A stretch of 64,000 nucleotides of DNA from an uncultured Acetatifactor sp. (GTDB lineage Bacteria; Bacillota; Clostridia; Lachnospirales; Lachnospiraceae). This document shows, piece by piece, positions 16,669 through 28,636 of the stretch. Below the pieces are notes generated by a model, which worked only from the letters and a program-made list of their open reading frames with translations, ran no database searches and was not told the DNA's origin. The stretch spans positions 186,001-250,000 of the forward strand of contig CAJUSI010000026.1 in assembly GCA_910589035.1 (NCBI GenBank). The letters run 5' to 3'. A program made the translations under genes and the position numbers. The first letter of the stretch is position 1; each line of letters starts with the position of its first letter.

Positions 16669-16710
16669 CATGCCAAAACTGGAAAATGGATATTTTCCAG
16701 TTTTGGCATG
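16669..16710. promoter_or_regulatory. Perfect 19-bp inverted repeat, 4-base loop
   Basis: CATGCCAAAACTGGAAAAT, loop GGAT, then its exact reverse complement. No T-run follows on either strand, so it is a poor intrinsic terminator. Its position between the T7SS operon and the peptide gene suggests a dimeric repressor site or a strong RNA hairpin. Confidence 0.55.
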
Positions 16711-16745
16711 TTAGATTTTACTGCAATTAAATATAATTACATAAT

Positions 16746-16825
16746 AGAATTTTGATAATAGAATTCTTTTTTAGATTCTATCATAGAATCTAAGTAAAGA
16801 TTCTATGATCAAAATTCCATTATAA
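16746..16825. repeat. Nested palindromes, family C
   Basis: Two overlapping hairpins: AGATTCTAT-C-ATAGAATCT (9-base arms) and an outer pair with GAATTTTGAT and ATCAAAATTC arms. They lie immediately upstream of the peptide gene's ribosome binding site and share the ATAGAATC core with the repeats at 15637 and 47781. Confidence 0.5.
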
Positions 16826-16849
16826 ACTATAAAGAAAGGATAATTAAAA

Positions 16850-17050
16850 ATGAGAAAACTGATCAATTTCATGAAAAAGAGCATGTTGATCGCTCTGTTA
16901 TACCTTGTAATCAACACCAGCATTACTGCAATACCCGGCACCGGCCTTACTGTAACGACCATGCCTATTCCGGATCCCTGCTCCACCTGCGGCAATCCCA
17001 CTACCCCGCCACCTACAGACGATCCTGTAGATACTAGTGACTATAACTGA
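16850..17050 (+). CDS. Small secreted-looking peptide, candidate signalling precursor
   Basis: Protein of 66 residues. It has a basic start (MRKLINFMKKSM), a hydrophobic segment (LIALLYLVINTSITAIP), then a short Pro/Thr/Asp-rich tail containing a C-S-T-C pair (IPDPCSTCGNPTTPPPTDD). AGAAAGGATAATT precedes the ATG, a good site. The layout, an export signal followed by a 40-residue tail, fits a secreted peptide or pheromone precursor. Its 3' end overlaps by 10 bases the 3' end of the convergent regulator gene at 17041-17973, a TPR-HTH protein of the class that binds peptides. No AgrB-like or modification gene is nearby. An alternative is a small membrane peptide of unrelated function. Confidence 0.6.
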   Translation: MRKLINFMKKSMLIALLYLVINTSITAIPGTGLTVTTMPIPDPCSTCGNPTTPPPTDDPVDTSDYN

Positions 17051-17973
17051 GACCAGTTACCGAAGTTCTCTACATAATATTTTATAATGATATCCATAAA
17101 TCGGGCATCTCCCCTTGCGGCGGCTATATAATATGCCCGCCGCAAATATCCTTTCGCATCTTCCAGGCGGCTTTCCTCCCACCCGCCCAGCTTCACCATC
17201 CAGATATAATTATATGCCTTTGAAACCAACAATGGCGCAATCGCATGTCCGTTATCGATTTCTTTGGTCTTTTGGAGGCAATCCTCAATTGTCTGCAGAG
17301 CGTCTTCCAGGTACCCCTCCTTATCATATACATGATACAAGGAATTCCGCACAGCAATCTCCATGGTAAGTCTGTCCGGCCTTAGCATATACTCCGCTTT
17401 CAGGCATCGCAATATGGCATTGTAAGTCTCTTTTGCCTTCTCATACTGTCCTGAATGCGAGTACGCATTTCCTAAACTCAGCAATCCCAGCAGTTCCTCC
17501 CTGACAAACGGGAACACCTTGTCCGTCCCATACACATACTTCTCATAGTCCGGTACCGTCATCCGCAGCGTCTGGTCGACCCGCTCCGCAAACTCCTCCG
17601 CCCCGATTCGCTTCTGCCGATAATCCGCCGCTGCCTCCGCCCGTGTCAGGTACTGCCTGGTCAGCAGATTGTCATCTGCGTTCTCCTGCATCCTTCGAAG
17701 GTACTGCTCCGCCGCCGCATAATCAAACCGCTTGAAAGCCCTCTCCATATTCTCGCGGTCTTCCAGCAGCCTGCCGTCCTTATCTACGCACACCGCATAA
17801 ATCGGCTCTGCCGCCCGTCCCATCCGGGCCATCAGCTTCCGGAAATTCTCTTTCTTCAGTTCCTGCCTTTCGTTCTCGCTCCGTGACAGAACCCTTACGT
17901 CACAGATGCCTTCGCACAATTCTTCCTGGGTCATGCCCAGGGCAATCCTTGCCAGCTTCACCACTCTATTCAT
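17041..17973 (-). CDS. HTH-TPR transcriptional regulator, RRNPP-like
   Basis: About 310 residues from MNRVVKLARIALGMTQEELC; a longer frame starting at 18066 overlaps the upstream gene. Residues 1-55 are an XRE-type helix-turn-helix (ALGMTQEELCEGICDVRVLS), followed by the family-typical LMARMGRAAE stretch. The remainder is helical with TPR units (LLSLGNAYSHSGQYEKAKET; DALQTIEDCLQKTKEIDNGH). This order is that of Rgg/PlcR/PrgX/ComR-type cytosolic peptide receptors. It faces the small peptide gene tail to tail, which supports a receptor-signal pair, but its ligand and targets are inferred. No strong ribosome binding site is visible; it may be translated from the transcript of the gene upstream. 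Confidence 0.75.
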   Translation of the reverse strand: MNRVVKLARIALGMTQEELCEGICDVRVLSRSENERQELKKENFRKLMARMGRAAEPIYAVCVDKDGRLLEDRENMERAFKRFDYAAAEQYLRRMQENADDNLLTRQYLTRAEAAADYRQKRIGAEEFAERVDQTLRMTVPDYEKYVYGTDKVFPFVREELLGLLSLGNAYSHSGQYEKAKETYNAILRCLKAEYMLRPDRLTMEIAVRNSLYHVYDKEGYLEDALQTIEDCLQKTKEIDNGHAIAPLLVSKAYNYIWMVKLGGWEESRLEDAKGYLRRAYYIAAARGDARFMDIIIKYYVENFGNWSQL

Positions 17974-18046
17974 AAGGTAATATGCCAATGAAATTCCTCC
18001 CTGCAGTACATACTGATATTCACCGAAACCTGCCAGATACCACGAC

Positions 18047-19057
18047 TCACGGGCGAATGATTCCAAGGTCCATCATAGTAAATCCCATCGCTCGTGAGTA
18101 TTGCTCGATTTCCGCCAATTCCTTCTCCATCTCCATAACCTCGCAGACGGCATACGCCATCAGGCACTCCTCCCTGCAGAGTTTCCGCCAGTCATCGCTG
18201 CCATCCCATCCCATTTTCATCCGCCCGATCAGACGCGCTTTGATAAAATGCAGCTCCGCCAGCCTGCGGATTCCGTTTGCTCCGGCAAAGGCTTCCAATG
18301 CTTTCTCTATGCAGAAGCGCAGCCTGTCATCCTTGCCTGACTGTTCCAGCAGTCTCATCAATTCCAGCCATACATCCCCCTTTATCTTTTCCTGCTGGTC
18401 ATCCTGGTAATAAATTTCCATATATTCCGTCATATCCCACAGTGCACTCTCTGCTCTGGAGTCCTCTTTCCATACATCCAGCGGATGAATCATTTTCTCC
18501 GGCCTGTCCGGATCCGGCAGGCACAGATCCTCCTGTCTGTACCGAATCAATGTCAATAACAGATCTATCTCCATAGGGGTATAAAGGTTATTCTTCTCCT
18601 GGAACGCTTCGCCGTCCTTCTTGGTCAGCCGCAGCGCCTGCCAGGCAAGGCTGCATACCTTAACCCTATCTATGCTTTTTTCTCCCCTCTCGGCAAGCTT
18701 CATCTCATGATACAGACAGAACTGTTCATGCAGTTTACTGTTTTTCGGCATATTCATCCGGTATTCATGGAGCATTTTGTCCATGGATATGTACCTATGC
18801 TCATACATGGCCAATTTTATCTTAAGCCGCTTCTCCCATAATTCTCCATCCTCCTGCCGAAGCAGGCTCTCGAATCCATCAGCTCTTTTTCCCATCCTTG
18901 CCAACAATGTCTCAATGACCAGGTAATCCAGATTCCTCTCCTCCGTCTCCACCCGTGTAAAAGTCGCGCCGGAACAAATTCCCTTATAGATTACTTTTTT
19001 ATCCATTCCATACTTTTTTTGGTAGTTCTCCGCCATCTGTCCAAATCTGTTTTTCAT
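18047..19057 (-). CDS. Divergent HTH-like regulator, paralogue of neighbour
   Basis: About 336 residues from MKNRFGQMAENYQKKYGMDK (longer starts exist up to 19111). The N-terminus aligns with the neighbouring regulator: VIYKGICSGATFTRVETEER and LLARMGKRADGFE correspond to ELCEGICDVRVLSRSENERQ and LMARMGRAAEPI, so it is a diverged XRE-type HTH, with GATFTR where the recognition helix should be. The rest is helical and probably TPR-like, ending TMMDLGIIRP. No good ribosome binding site precedes any candidate start, and the 5' end is fused to an ABC-transporter remnant, so expression may be compromised. It and the downstream regulator look like products of duplication. Confidence 0.65.
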   Translation of the reverse strand: MKNRFGQMAENYQKKYGMDKKVIYKGICSGATFTRVETEERNLDYLVIETLLARMGKRADGFESLLRQEDGELWEKRLKIKLAMYEHRYISMDKMLHEYRMNMPKNSKLHEQFCLYHEMKLAERGEKSIDRVKVCSLAWQALRLTKKDGEAFQEKNNLYTPMEIDLLLTLIRYRQEDLCLPDPDRPEKMIHPLDVWKEDSRAESALWDMTEYMEIYYQDDQQEKIKGDVWLELMRLLEQSGKDDRLRFCIEKALEAFAGANGIRRLAELHFIKARLIGRMKMGWDGSDDWRKLCREECLMAYAVCEVMEMEKELAEIEQYSRAMGFTMMDLGIIRP

Positions 19058-19259
19058 TTTCAGCATAATGCCATTTCGCCTGTTCATTATAAAAACCCTT
19101 ATATTCCTCACAGCATTCCATCAACTCCTGATAGGAACCCACTGCCCCTATCTTCCCTTCCTTCATATATACCACCTTATCATCCAGAGTACATATATCA
19201 ACCTTATACGAGATGATAACTACGGCTCTTGATATATCATTATTTCTATTTTTATTCAA
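19050..19259 (-). pseudogene. Remnant of ABC exporter ATP-binding domain
   Basis: An ORF opening at 19259 encodes VVIISYKVDICTLDDKVVYM and KEGKIGAVGSYQELMECCEE, the H-loop-to-C-terminus end of an ABC exporter ATPase (usual form IISH-R-x-x-x-x-x-x-D-x-I). The H-loop His is Tyr here and everything upstream, including Walker A, signature and Walker B, is missing. The frame runs on into the start of the regulator gene. It is clearly a truncated relic, possibly of a peptide exporter that once served this locus. Confidence 0.7.
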
Positions 19260-19306
19260 AAAAGGCCTGCCTCACATGGAAATAACTATGCAAAACAGGC
19301 CCTTTT
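19255..19306 (-). terminator. Hairpin terminator, copy 2 of direct repeat (family D)
   Basis: On the minus strand GGGCCTGTTTTGCATAG and CATGTGAGGCAGGCC fold into a stem followed by TTTTTT. It is a stronger terminator than copy 1. The sequence preceding it (to about 19400) is a frame-broken version of the small ORF at 16365-16457. Confidence 0.7.
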
Positions 19307-19559
19307 TCCAGTTACTTGGAATTATTTGCTGAGTAATATCCTACTTACCTTGACCTCCGTATCCGTTTCATTCCGTATAAATACTTCATAATTTCTGAAA
19401 AGAGAAGGAATTTATTAATGCAAAATATTTGTAATGCAGTATATATTTGTAATTTAAAATATTTTAATACTATTTATAACATTTTCGTGTAGAAAAAGCA
19501 AGTAACTTTATCTTTTGTGTAATTTAATTGGAATATTTTAGGATTTATAAAATCAACTA

Positions 19560-20012
19560 TTAATTTTTCTCAATTAACGCTCTAATCTCATCCAGTTCCT
19601 CCCGTGTAATATCACTCTTCAGGAAGGCGGATAACATCTGTTTTCCTGAATCCCCAAAGGTCAGTTTCTTAAATCTTTTCAGCTCGTTAATCTGAAATTC
19701 CTCCCTGTCGATCAGCGCCTTAAATACATAGGCGTTTCCGATTCTGTCCGACACTTTGATATATCCCTTTTCAATCAACACCTGCGTGGATACATTCATG
19801 GCCTGGCGGGTCATGGCAATCCCGTATTTCTTCTTTAACAGGTCCATAAGCTCCTGCTTTACCGCTTCTCCCCCCATGTCCCACAGGCATTGCATAATCA
19901 ACTGCTGCTTGAATCCCAGCTGACTTTTTTCGATTGCACATATGGCTTCATTTGTAGTTACCGCATCATTTTCTGCAACAGTCTGTACATTCAGATTTTT
20001 GTTTTTTTCCAT
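19560..20012 (-). CDS. BlaI/MecI/CopY-family transcriptional repressor
   Basis: Protein of 150 residues. A winged-helix DNA-binding domain spans about residues 30-100 (QQLIMQCLWDMGGEAVKQEL, MTRQAMNVSTQVLIEKGYIK, IGNAYVFKALIDREEF) and the C-terminal dimerisation part is SAFLKSDITREELDEIRALI, as in BlaI-type repressors. Known members bind dyad operators and are removed by proteolysis from a BlaR-like sensor, but no sensor or beta-lactamase gene is adjacent here, so its targets are unknown. The N-terminal 25 residues are an extension beyond the usual family start. AGAAAGGAAATGAC precedes the ATG. Confidence 0.8.
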   Translation of the reverse strand: MEKNKNLNVQTVAENDAVTTNEAICAIEKSQLGFKQQLIMQCLWDMGGEAVKQELMDLLKKKYGIAMTRQAMNVSTQVLIEKGYIKVSDRIGNAYVFKALIDREEFQINELKRFKKLTFGDSGKQMLSAFLKSDITREELDEIRALIEKN

Positions 20013-20332
20013 GTCATTTCCTTTCTCTTTCTTTTATTTTTTACAGTGTCTTCAGTTTCCATATTTATTTCCAATTCTCTCTCCGGCTGCTTCACAAGGA
20101 GCCCTTATTTTATGATTTTTCAGGAAATAAAAATGTTTCTGATATAATATATTTATATCAGATTATCATTATAATTTCAAGTTCTTAATCATACTTTCCG
20201 ATAATTCGCTTTGCCTGAAAATATGGTATCCTGAGTGCTGCTTCCGGCAGGCCGCTGCTTATTTATACTTTTTATACGGTTTATTCTTTATAATTCCTTT
20301 ATTTTCTTTCTATATTTTATTTAGAAAAAATA
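20013..20332. other. Intergenic gap without recognised content
   Basis: About 320 AT-rich bases upstream of both the BlaI gene and hsp20. I see no gene and no repeat; a promoter for the BlaI-type gene is expected here but cannot be placed. Confidence 0.4.
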
Positions 20333-20359
20333 TCAGCACTCCCTATTGACGAGCGCTGA
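20333..20359. promoter_or_regulatory. CIRCE-like operator (HrcA site)
   Basis: TCAGCACTC - 9 bases - GAGCGCTGA. The consensus CIRCE is TTAGCACTC-N9-GAGTGCTAA; two of nine bases differ on each side, but the spacer is exact and it overlaps the hsp20 promoter. HrcA-type heat-shock repression is inferred. Confidence 0.75.
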
Positions 20360-20374
20360 TTTAAGTGTTATATT
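20346..20374 (+). promoter_or_regulatory. Sigma-A promoter of hsp20
   Basis: TTGACG, a 17-base spacer, then TATATT. The -35 box lies within the spacer and right arm of the CIRCE-like operator, so repressor binding would block RNA polymerase. The 5' leader to the ATG is about 130 bases. Confidence 0.75.
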
Positions 20375-20513
20375 ACATATAGAACAAAGGAACGGATACT
20401 GGAACACAGAATGGAATATAGATATGATATCTGTTCCGGGTTCAGGCAAGCGACACTTCGGGCTTCTCCGACAGTGCTGAAATAAATTTCATAAATGAAA
20501 GGAGACAGGAATT

Positions 20514-20966
20514 ATGATGATGCCCAGTATTTTCAGAGAGGATTTATTTGACAATTTTATGGAGGATTTCGCATTTCCGTCATTCACGGATGTTGACAGG
20601 GCTTTGTATGGAAAGCATGCCAGAAATATAATGAAGACGGATGTGAAGGAGACGGAGACAGAATATGTGGTGGATATAGATCTGCCCGGCTTCAAAAAGG
20701 ATGAGATTCGGATGGAACTGGCGAACGGCAATCTGACCGTCACCGCGGCCAAGGGCCTGGATAAAGACGAGAAGAACGAGAACGACAATTATATCCGGCG
20801 TGAACGTTATGCAGGAAGCCTGAGCCGCAGCTTCTATGTGGGCGGGCATGTGAAAGAGGAGGATATTCATCCGAAATATGAAAACGGTATTCTGACCTTC
20901 CACCTGCCCAAAGAAGAGCAGAAGGCGGTGGAAGAAAAGAACCATTATATCTCCATTGAAGGATAA
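20514..20966 (+). CDS. hsp20: Small heat-shock protein, Hsp20/alpha-crystallin family
   Basis: Protein of 150 residues, an ATP-independent chaperone that holds unfolding proteins in the cytosol. The alpha-crystallin domain covers about residues 40-140: ETETEYVVDIDLPGFKKDEI at its start, NGNLTVTAAKGL in the middle and the family hallmark KYENGILTFHLPK near the end. The length is typical. AAGGAGACAGGAATT precedes the ATG; a second ATG follows directly. It is transcribed alone from the CIRCE-associated promoter and followed by a GC-rich hairpin. Confidence 0.95.
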   Translation: MMMPSIFREDLFDNFMEDFAFPSFTDVDRALYGKHARNIMKTDVKETETEYVVDIDLPGFKKDEIRMELANGNLTVTAAKGLDKDEKNENDNYIRRERYAGSLSRSFYVGGHVKEEDIHPKYENGILTFHLPKEEQKAVEEKNHYISIEG

Positions 20967-20973
20967 TGGAACT

Positions 20974-20996
20974 CCCCGCAGCAGAACTGCGGGGAA
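20974..20996 (+). terminator. Hairpin after hsp20
   Basis: TCCCCGCAG - CAGAA - CTGCGGGGA, 9-base perfect stem 8 bases after the stop codon. The T-run is poor (ATTG). Nearly the same hairpin occurs inverted at 22445-22466, after gyrA. Confidence 0.6.
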
Positions 20997-21020
20997 TTGA
21001 ACCCTCTTTGGGATTAAAAG

Positions 21021-21135
21021 GGGGCTGTCGGGAAATGCCGTCAACATACCATTTGCGGTGACGAAATTTGATATATCAACATATCACAATATCACAGCAT
21101 ATATTGCGGAATGACAGCCATTTTCCGACAGCCCC
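21021..21135. repeat. Dispersed hairpin repeat A, copy 1 (115 bp)
   Basis: Begins GGGGCTGTCGGGAAATG and ends CATTTTCCGACAGCCCC, inverted termini, with an inner CATAC..GCGGTGA / TCACAGCATATATTG pair. Copies 2 and 3 are at 35578 and 48026. No coding capacity. It lies between the convergent hsp20 and antiporter genes. Confidence 0.8.
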
Positions 21136-21191
21136 TTCCTATAATATCATTCTTAAGATTATACCTGAAAGTGCATTCTTCTTCTTTACCT

Positions 21192-22379
21192 TTATTGTGT
21201 CGCCTCCGCCGCGGCATCCCTGGAATACAGCAGCTTCAGAATAATGGGCGTGGAAATGCTGGATACGATGATCAGCAGAATCACGGAGGTAAAATACACC
21301 GGCGTCAGCAGTCCCACCGACAGTCCCTTCTGGGCCACAATCAGGGCCACTTCCCCCCTGGTCATCATGCCCACGCCGATTTTCAGGGAGTCCTTCATAT
21401 TGAATCTGCAGATCTTCGCCATGAGTCCGCAGCCTATAATCTTGCAGATCAGCGCAACAAGGACGAAGCCCACCGAAAATAGGAGAATGCTTCCGTCGAT
21501 ATTGTCGATGCTGGTCTTCAATCCGATGCTTGCGAAAAATACCGGGCCGAAGATCATATAGGAGCTGACTTCCATTTTCTCTTCGATATAAGTAGAATCC
21601 TTGATGGAACAGAGCACAATGCCCGCCACATAGGCTCCTGTGATATCCGCAATCCCGAAATACTTCTCCGCCGCATAGGCGAAGAAAAAGCACATGGCAA
21701 GGCTTATGATGGGAATCCTCCTGGTATGGGGATAACGGGCGTCTATATTCTGAAAGATCCTGTAGAGAATAAATCCCAGAACAAGGGCCAGCACGAAAAA
21801 CAGCGCCGTGGATAAGACCACCTTTCCGGGATTAGAATCCGGATTCTTGAATCCCACCACAAAGGTAAGCACGATAATGCCTATCACATCGTCAATAATG
21901 GCGGCACTCAGAATGGTGGTTCCCACCTTTCCCTTTAATTTCCCCATTTCCTTCAGGGATTCCACCGTGATACTGACACTGGTGGCGGTCATAATGACGC
22001 CGATAAATACCGCCTTATAGAAATTCTCAGATCCCCAGGGCGCCATGCCGTAGAATCCCATGTAGAGAAGAGCTCCTCCCACAAGAGGCACAAACACGCC
22101 TGCGCAGGCGATGAGAAAGGCTACCGGCCCTGTCTTCATCAGTTCCTTCAGATCCGTCTCCAAACCTGCGGAGAACATGAGCAGGACCACGCCCACCTCC
22201 GCCATCTCCATCAGAAAATCCGTCTGCTGCACCAGACCCAGCAGGCTGGGTCCGATCAGCAGGCCGGCGATGATCTCTCCCACCACCTGAGGAGCCTTGC
22301 ATTTCCGCGCAAGGATACCAAAGATTTTTGCAAAGATGATAATAATTGCCAAATCCTTAAACACACTGTATGCTTCCAT
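21192..22379 (-). CDS. Cation:proton antiporter, CPA2/KefB type
   Basis: Protein of 395 residues with about 12 hydrophobic segments and no cytosolic C-terminal TrkA domain. The start (FGILARKCKAPQVVGEIIAG then LLIGPSLLG) and the segment LLMFSAGLETDLKELMKTGP are typical of monovalent cation/proton antiporters of the CPA2 family; AAIIDDVIGIIVL carries the conserved acidic pair needed for transport. It would exchange sodium or potassium for protons across the membrane. AGGGAGA lies about 12 bases before the ATG. It is downstream of gyrA on the same strand but separated by a probable terminator, so it is likely transcribed alone. Confidence 0.88.
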   Translation of the reverse strand: MEAYSVFKDLAIIIIFAKIFGILARKCKAPQVVGEIIAGLLIGPSLLGLVQQTDFLMEMAEVGVVLLMFSAGLETDLKELMKTGPVAFLIACAGVFVPLVGGALLYMGFYGMAPWGSENFYKAVFIGVIMTATSVSITVESLKEMGKLKGKVGTTILSAAIIDDVIGIIVLTFVVGFKNPDSNPGKVVLSTALFFVLALVLGFILYRIFQNIDARYPHTRRIPIISLAMCFFFAYAAEKYFGIADITGAYVAGIVLCSIKDSTYIEEKMEVSSYMIFGPVFFASIGLKTSIDNIDGSILLFSVGFVLVALICKIIGCGLMAKICRFNMKDSLKIGVGMMTRGEVALIVAQKGLSVGLLTPVYFTSVILLIIVSSISTPIILKLLYSRDAAAEATQ

Positions 22380-22444
22380 GACTTTTTCACAATCTCCCTA
22401 AACCCTCTTCCGGGGCTTATTTTTTAATCTCTCAGGGTCTAATT

Positions 22445-22466
22445 TCCCCCAGCTCTGCTGCGGGGA
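22445..22466 (-). terminator. Hairpin downstream of gyrA
   Basis: On the minus strand TCCCCGCAG - CAGAG - CTGGGGGA, a GC-rich stem after the gyrA stop, followed by AATTAGACC. Almost the same sequence as the hairpin after hsp20. Confidence 0.5.
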
Positions 22467-22523
22467 GTTTCATTTGATCCCGTCAAAAGGTACATTTCTC
22501 ATTTTGCTTTTATCAGGAACCTT

Positions 22524-25142
22524 TCAGATATCCTCTTCGATACTGTCCTGATCCGGAATATTATCCTCCGTCATATCTTCTTCCGCTGTATCTTCCCTGC
22601 TTATATTTCCGGAAAGATTCTCTTCCTCCTCCATCTTCTCCATGGCGTCCTCCAGGTTGTCAAATTCCTGTTCTCCGTTGGATAACTTCTCTCTCACCTT
22701 GGCGATCCCGGCAATTTTCACACCCTCTTCCAGATCCATCATTTTTACGCCGGAGGTTATCCTTCCAAGCGTGGAAATATCCTGCATCCGAAGCTGGATA
22801 ATGATTCCTTCCGTGGTGATCATCATGATCTCGTTTTCGTCGGTCACGGCCTTGACTCCTACCACATTTCCTGTCTTCTCGGTAATCTTATAGCATTTCA
22901 CTCCCTTTCCGCCCCGGTTCTGGACACTGAATTCCTCCAGATAGGTGCGCTTGCCCAGGCCGTTCTCCGATACGATAAGCAGAGAATCCCCCTGGCTCTG
23001 CAGCTGCATGCCTATGACCTCGTCCCCGTCCGAAAGATTCATGCCTATGACTCCCATGGAACTCCTGCCCGTGGCGCGCACATCCGTCTCCTTGAACCGG
23101 ATACAGATTCCCTGCTTTGTCACAAGGAAGATTTCACTGTTCCTGTCGGTGACCTTCACTTCGATCAGCTCATCGTCATCCTTGAGGTTGATTGCCGTGA
23201 GTCCTTTTTTCCGGATATTATAGAATTCCATCAGGGAAGTCTTCTTTACGATGCCCTTTTTGGTCAGCATAAAGAGGTTTTTGTCATTGTCGTATTCCTT
23301 GATGGGAATCATGGCCGTAATCTTCTCCTCCGGCGCAAGCTGCAGGAGGTTTACAATGGCGGTGCCCCGGGCCGTTCTTCCGGCTTCCGGAATTTCGTAT
23401 GCTTTTAAACGGTAAACCCGTCCCAGGCTTGTGAAGAAATTCAGATAATAATGGGTGGTGGTCATGAGCAGATCCTCGATGAAGTCATCCTCGATGGTCT
23501 GCATTCCCTTTATCCCCTTTCCTCCCCTGTTCTGGGACCTGAAATTATCCACCGTCATACGCTTGATGTAACCCAGATTTGTAAGGGCAATCACCGTATT
23601 TTCATAGGGAATCAGATCCTCGATGGAAATGTCGGATTCGTCATATCCTATCTTGCTGCGCCTGTCATCTCCGTATTTATCGGATATTTCCACAATCTCC
23701 TTCTTGATGACGCCGAGCAGCAGCTTTTCATCCGCGAGAATTCTCTTCAGTTCCTGAATACGCAGCTGCAGCTCTCTGTGCTCGTTTTCCAGCTTCTCCC
23801 TCTCCAGTCCTGTGAGAGCCCGAAGCCGCATATCCACAATGGCCTGTGCCTGTGCATCGGAAAGCTCGAATCTGGTCATCAGCCTTTCCTTGGCCATCTG
23901 AGTATTCTGGCTGCTGCGGATAATGGAGATCACTTCATCTATGAAATCAAGAGCTTTCAGGAGACCCTGTAAAATATGATCCCTCTCCTCCGCCTTGTTC
24001 AGCTCATACCTGGTTCTTCTGGTGACCACATCCTCCTGATGGCGCAGGTAATATTTCAACATATCCAGGAGATTTAATACCTTTGGCTCCTGGTTCACCA
24101 GAGCCAGCATAATGACCCCGAAGGTATCCTGAAGCTGAGTATGTTTATATAACTGGTTCAGAATCACATTGGCATTGGCGTCCTTGCGAAGCTCGATCAC
24201 TACTCTGACGCCCTCCCGGTTGGATTCGTCCCGGATATCCGTGATTCCGTCAATCTTTTTCAATTTCACCAGCTCGGCAATCTTGATAATCAGATTGGCC
24301 TTATTTACCATGTACGGCAGTTCCGTGGCAATGATCTGGCTCTTCCCGTTGGGCAGAGTCTCTATATTGGTGACGGCGCGGACGATCACCTTCCCCCGTC
24401 CTGTCCTGTAAGCCTCCTCGCAGCCCCTGGTTCCCAGAATCAGCCCGCCGGTGGGAAAATCAGGCGCCTTTACTATGGGAAGAATTTCCTCTATGGAGGT
24501 CTCTCTGTTCTCCTCCACCCGGTTGTCGATAATCTTCACAATGGCTCCCACAACTTCCCTTAAATTGTGAGGGGGAATATTAGTAGCCATGCCCACGGCA
24601 ATCCCCGTGGTTCCGTTTACCAGGAGATTTGGATAACGGCTGGGCAGTACTACCGGCTCCTTCTCCGTATCGTCGAAATTGGGGACGAAATCCACCGTAT
24701 CTTTATTGATATCGGCCAGAAGCTCCATGGAGATTTTGGAAAGCCTTGCCTCCGTATATCGCATGGCGGCGGCTCCGTCCCCGTCCATGGAACCGAAGTT
24801 CCCATGTCCGTCCACAAGGGGATACCTGGTGGACCAATCCTGTGCCATATTAACCAGGGCTCCGTAGATGGAACTGTCCCCGTGCGGATGATATTTACCC
24901 ATGGTATCACCCACAATACGCGCACTCTTACGATGGGGTTTGTCCGGACCGTTGTTCAGCTCGATCATGGAATAGAGAACCCGTCTCTGTACCGGCTTTA
25001 ATCCGTCTCTCACATCCGGAAGAGCTCTGGAAGCGATAACGCTCATGGAATAATCGATATAGAAGGATTCCATTCTCTCTTTTAAATCTACTTCCTGGAT
25101 TTTATCCATGCCCTGGCTGTTGTCAAAAATATCGTCATTCAT
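22524..25142 (-). CDS. gyrA: DNA gyrase subunit A
   Basis: Protein of 872 residues, the breakage-reunion subunit of gyrase, which introduces negative supercoils together with GyrB. The catalytic region is intact: [11 protein letters not shown], the quinolone-determining stretch [20 protein letters not shown], then [10 protein letters not shown] containing the active-site Tyr. The C-terminal beta-pinwheel contains the gyrase box ([11 protein letters not shown], repeated later as [11 protein letters not shown]), which separates it from topoisomerase IV ParC. An acidic tail of about 50 residues ends the protein. The residue matching E. coli Asp87 is Gly. AAGAGGAATCTT precedes the ATG. It is the last gene of the dnaA-to-gyrA series. 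Confidence 0.97.
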   Translation of the reverse strand: MNDDIFDNSQGMDKIQEVDLKERMESFYIDYSMSVIASRALPDVRDGLKPVQRRVLYSMIELNNGPDKPHRKSARIVGDTMGKYHPHGDSSIYGALVNMAQDWSTRYPLVDGHGNFGSMDGDGAAAMRYTEARLSKISMELLADINKDTVDFVPNFDDTEKEPVVLPSRYPNLLVNGTTGIAVGMATNIPPHNLREVVGAIVKIIDNRVEENRETSIEEILPIVKAPDFPTGGLILGTRGCEEAYRTGRGKVIVRAVTNIETLPNGKSQIIATELPYMVNKANLIIKIAELVKLKKIDGITDIRDESNREGVRVVIELRKDANANVILNQLYKHTQLQDTFGVIMLALVNQEPKVLNLLDMLKYYLRHQEDVVTRRTRYELNKAEERDHILQGLLKALDFIDEVISIIRSSQNTQMAKERLMTRFELSDAQAQAIVDMRLRALTGLEREKLENEHRELQLRIQELKRILADEKLLLGVIKKEIVEISDKYGDDRRSKIGYDESDISIEDLIPYENTVIALTNLGYIKRMTVDNFRSQNRGGKGIKGMQTIEDDFIEDLLMTTTHYYLNFFTSLGRVYRLKAYEIPEAGRTARGTAIVNLLQLAPEEKITAMIPIKEYDNDKNLFMLTKKGIVKKTSLMEFYNIRKKGLTAINLKDDDELIEVKVTDRNSEIFLVTKQGICIRFKETDVRATGRSSMGVIGMNLSDGDEVIGMQLQSQGDSLLIVSENGLGKRTYLEEFSVQNRGGKGVKCYKITEKTGNVVGVKAVTDENEIMMITTEGIIIQLRMQDISTLGRITSGVKMMDLEEGVKIAGIAKVREKLSNGEQEFDNLEDAMEKMEEEENLSGNISREDTAEEDMTEDNIPDQDSIEEDI

Positions 25143-25212
25143 AAGATTCCTCTTTTCAATATTGAATCTTTACTGCTTTTCCTGAATTCTTCATTTGCGG
25201 ATGCCTCGTATT

Positions 25213-28538
<3,326 letters not shown>

Positions 28539-28636
28539 GTCCTACCCCGTCTCCGCACTGCCTTCCGCTCCTCTTTTTCCCGCATTTTACCGTTTTCCTG
28601 CTCCCGCGGGCAATGTACCTGCAGCGGGCTGTCTGG

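Larger units (their letters stand above)
16458..16849. other. Regulatory gap between T7SS operon and peptide gene
   Basis: AT-rich 392-base gap with no convincing gene. It holds a perfect 19-base inverted repeat (16669-16710) and the family C palindromes (16746-16825), and must contain promoter elements for the divergent neighbours, although no clear -35/-10 pair stands out. Confidence 0.5.

Noticed and set aside
16850..17050. AgrD-type cyclic lactone precursor
   Set aside because: No AgrB or AgrC gene adjoins it and the conserved AgrD core and C-terminal recognition motif are not present; the RRNPP-like neighbour fits better.
21111..21693. ORFs on both strands within the antiporter gene
   Set aside because: They are shadows of the well-supported transporter frame, without family similarity.
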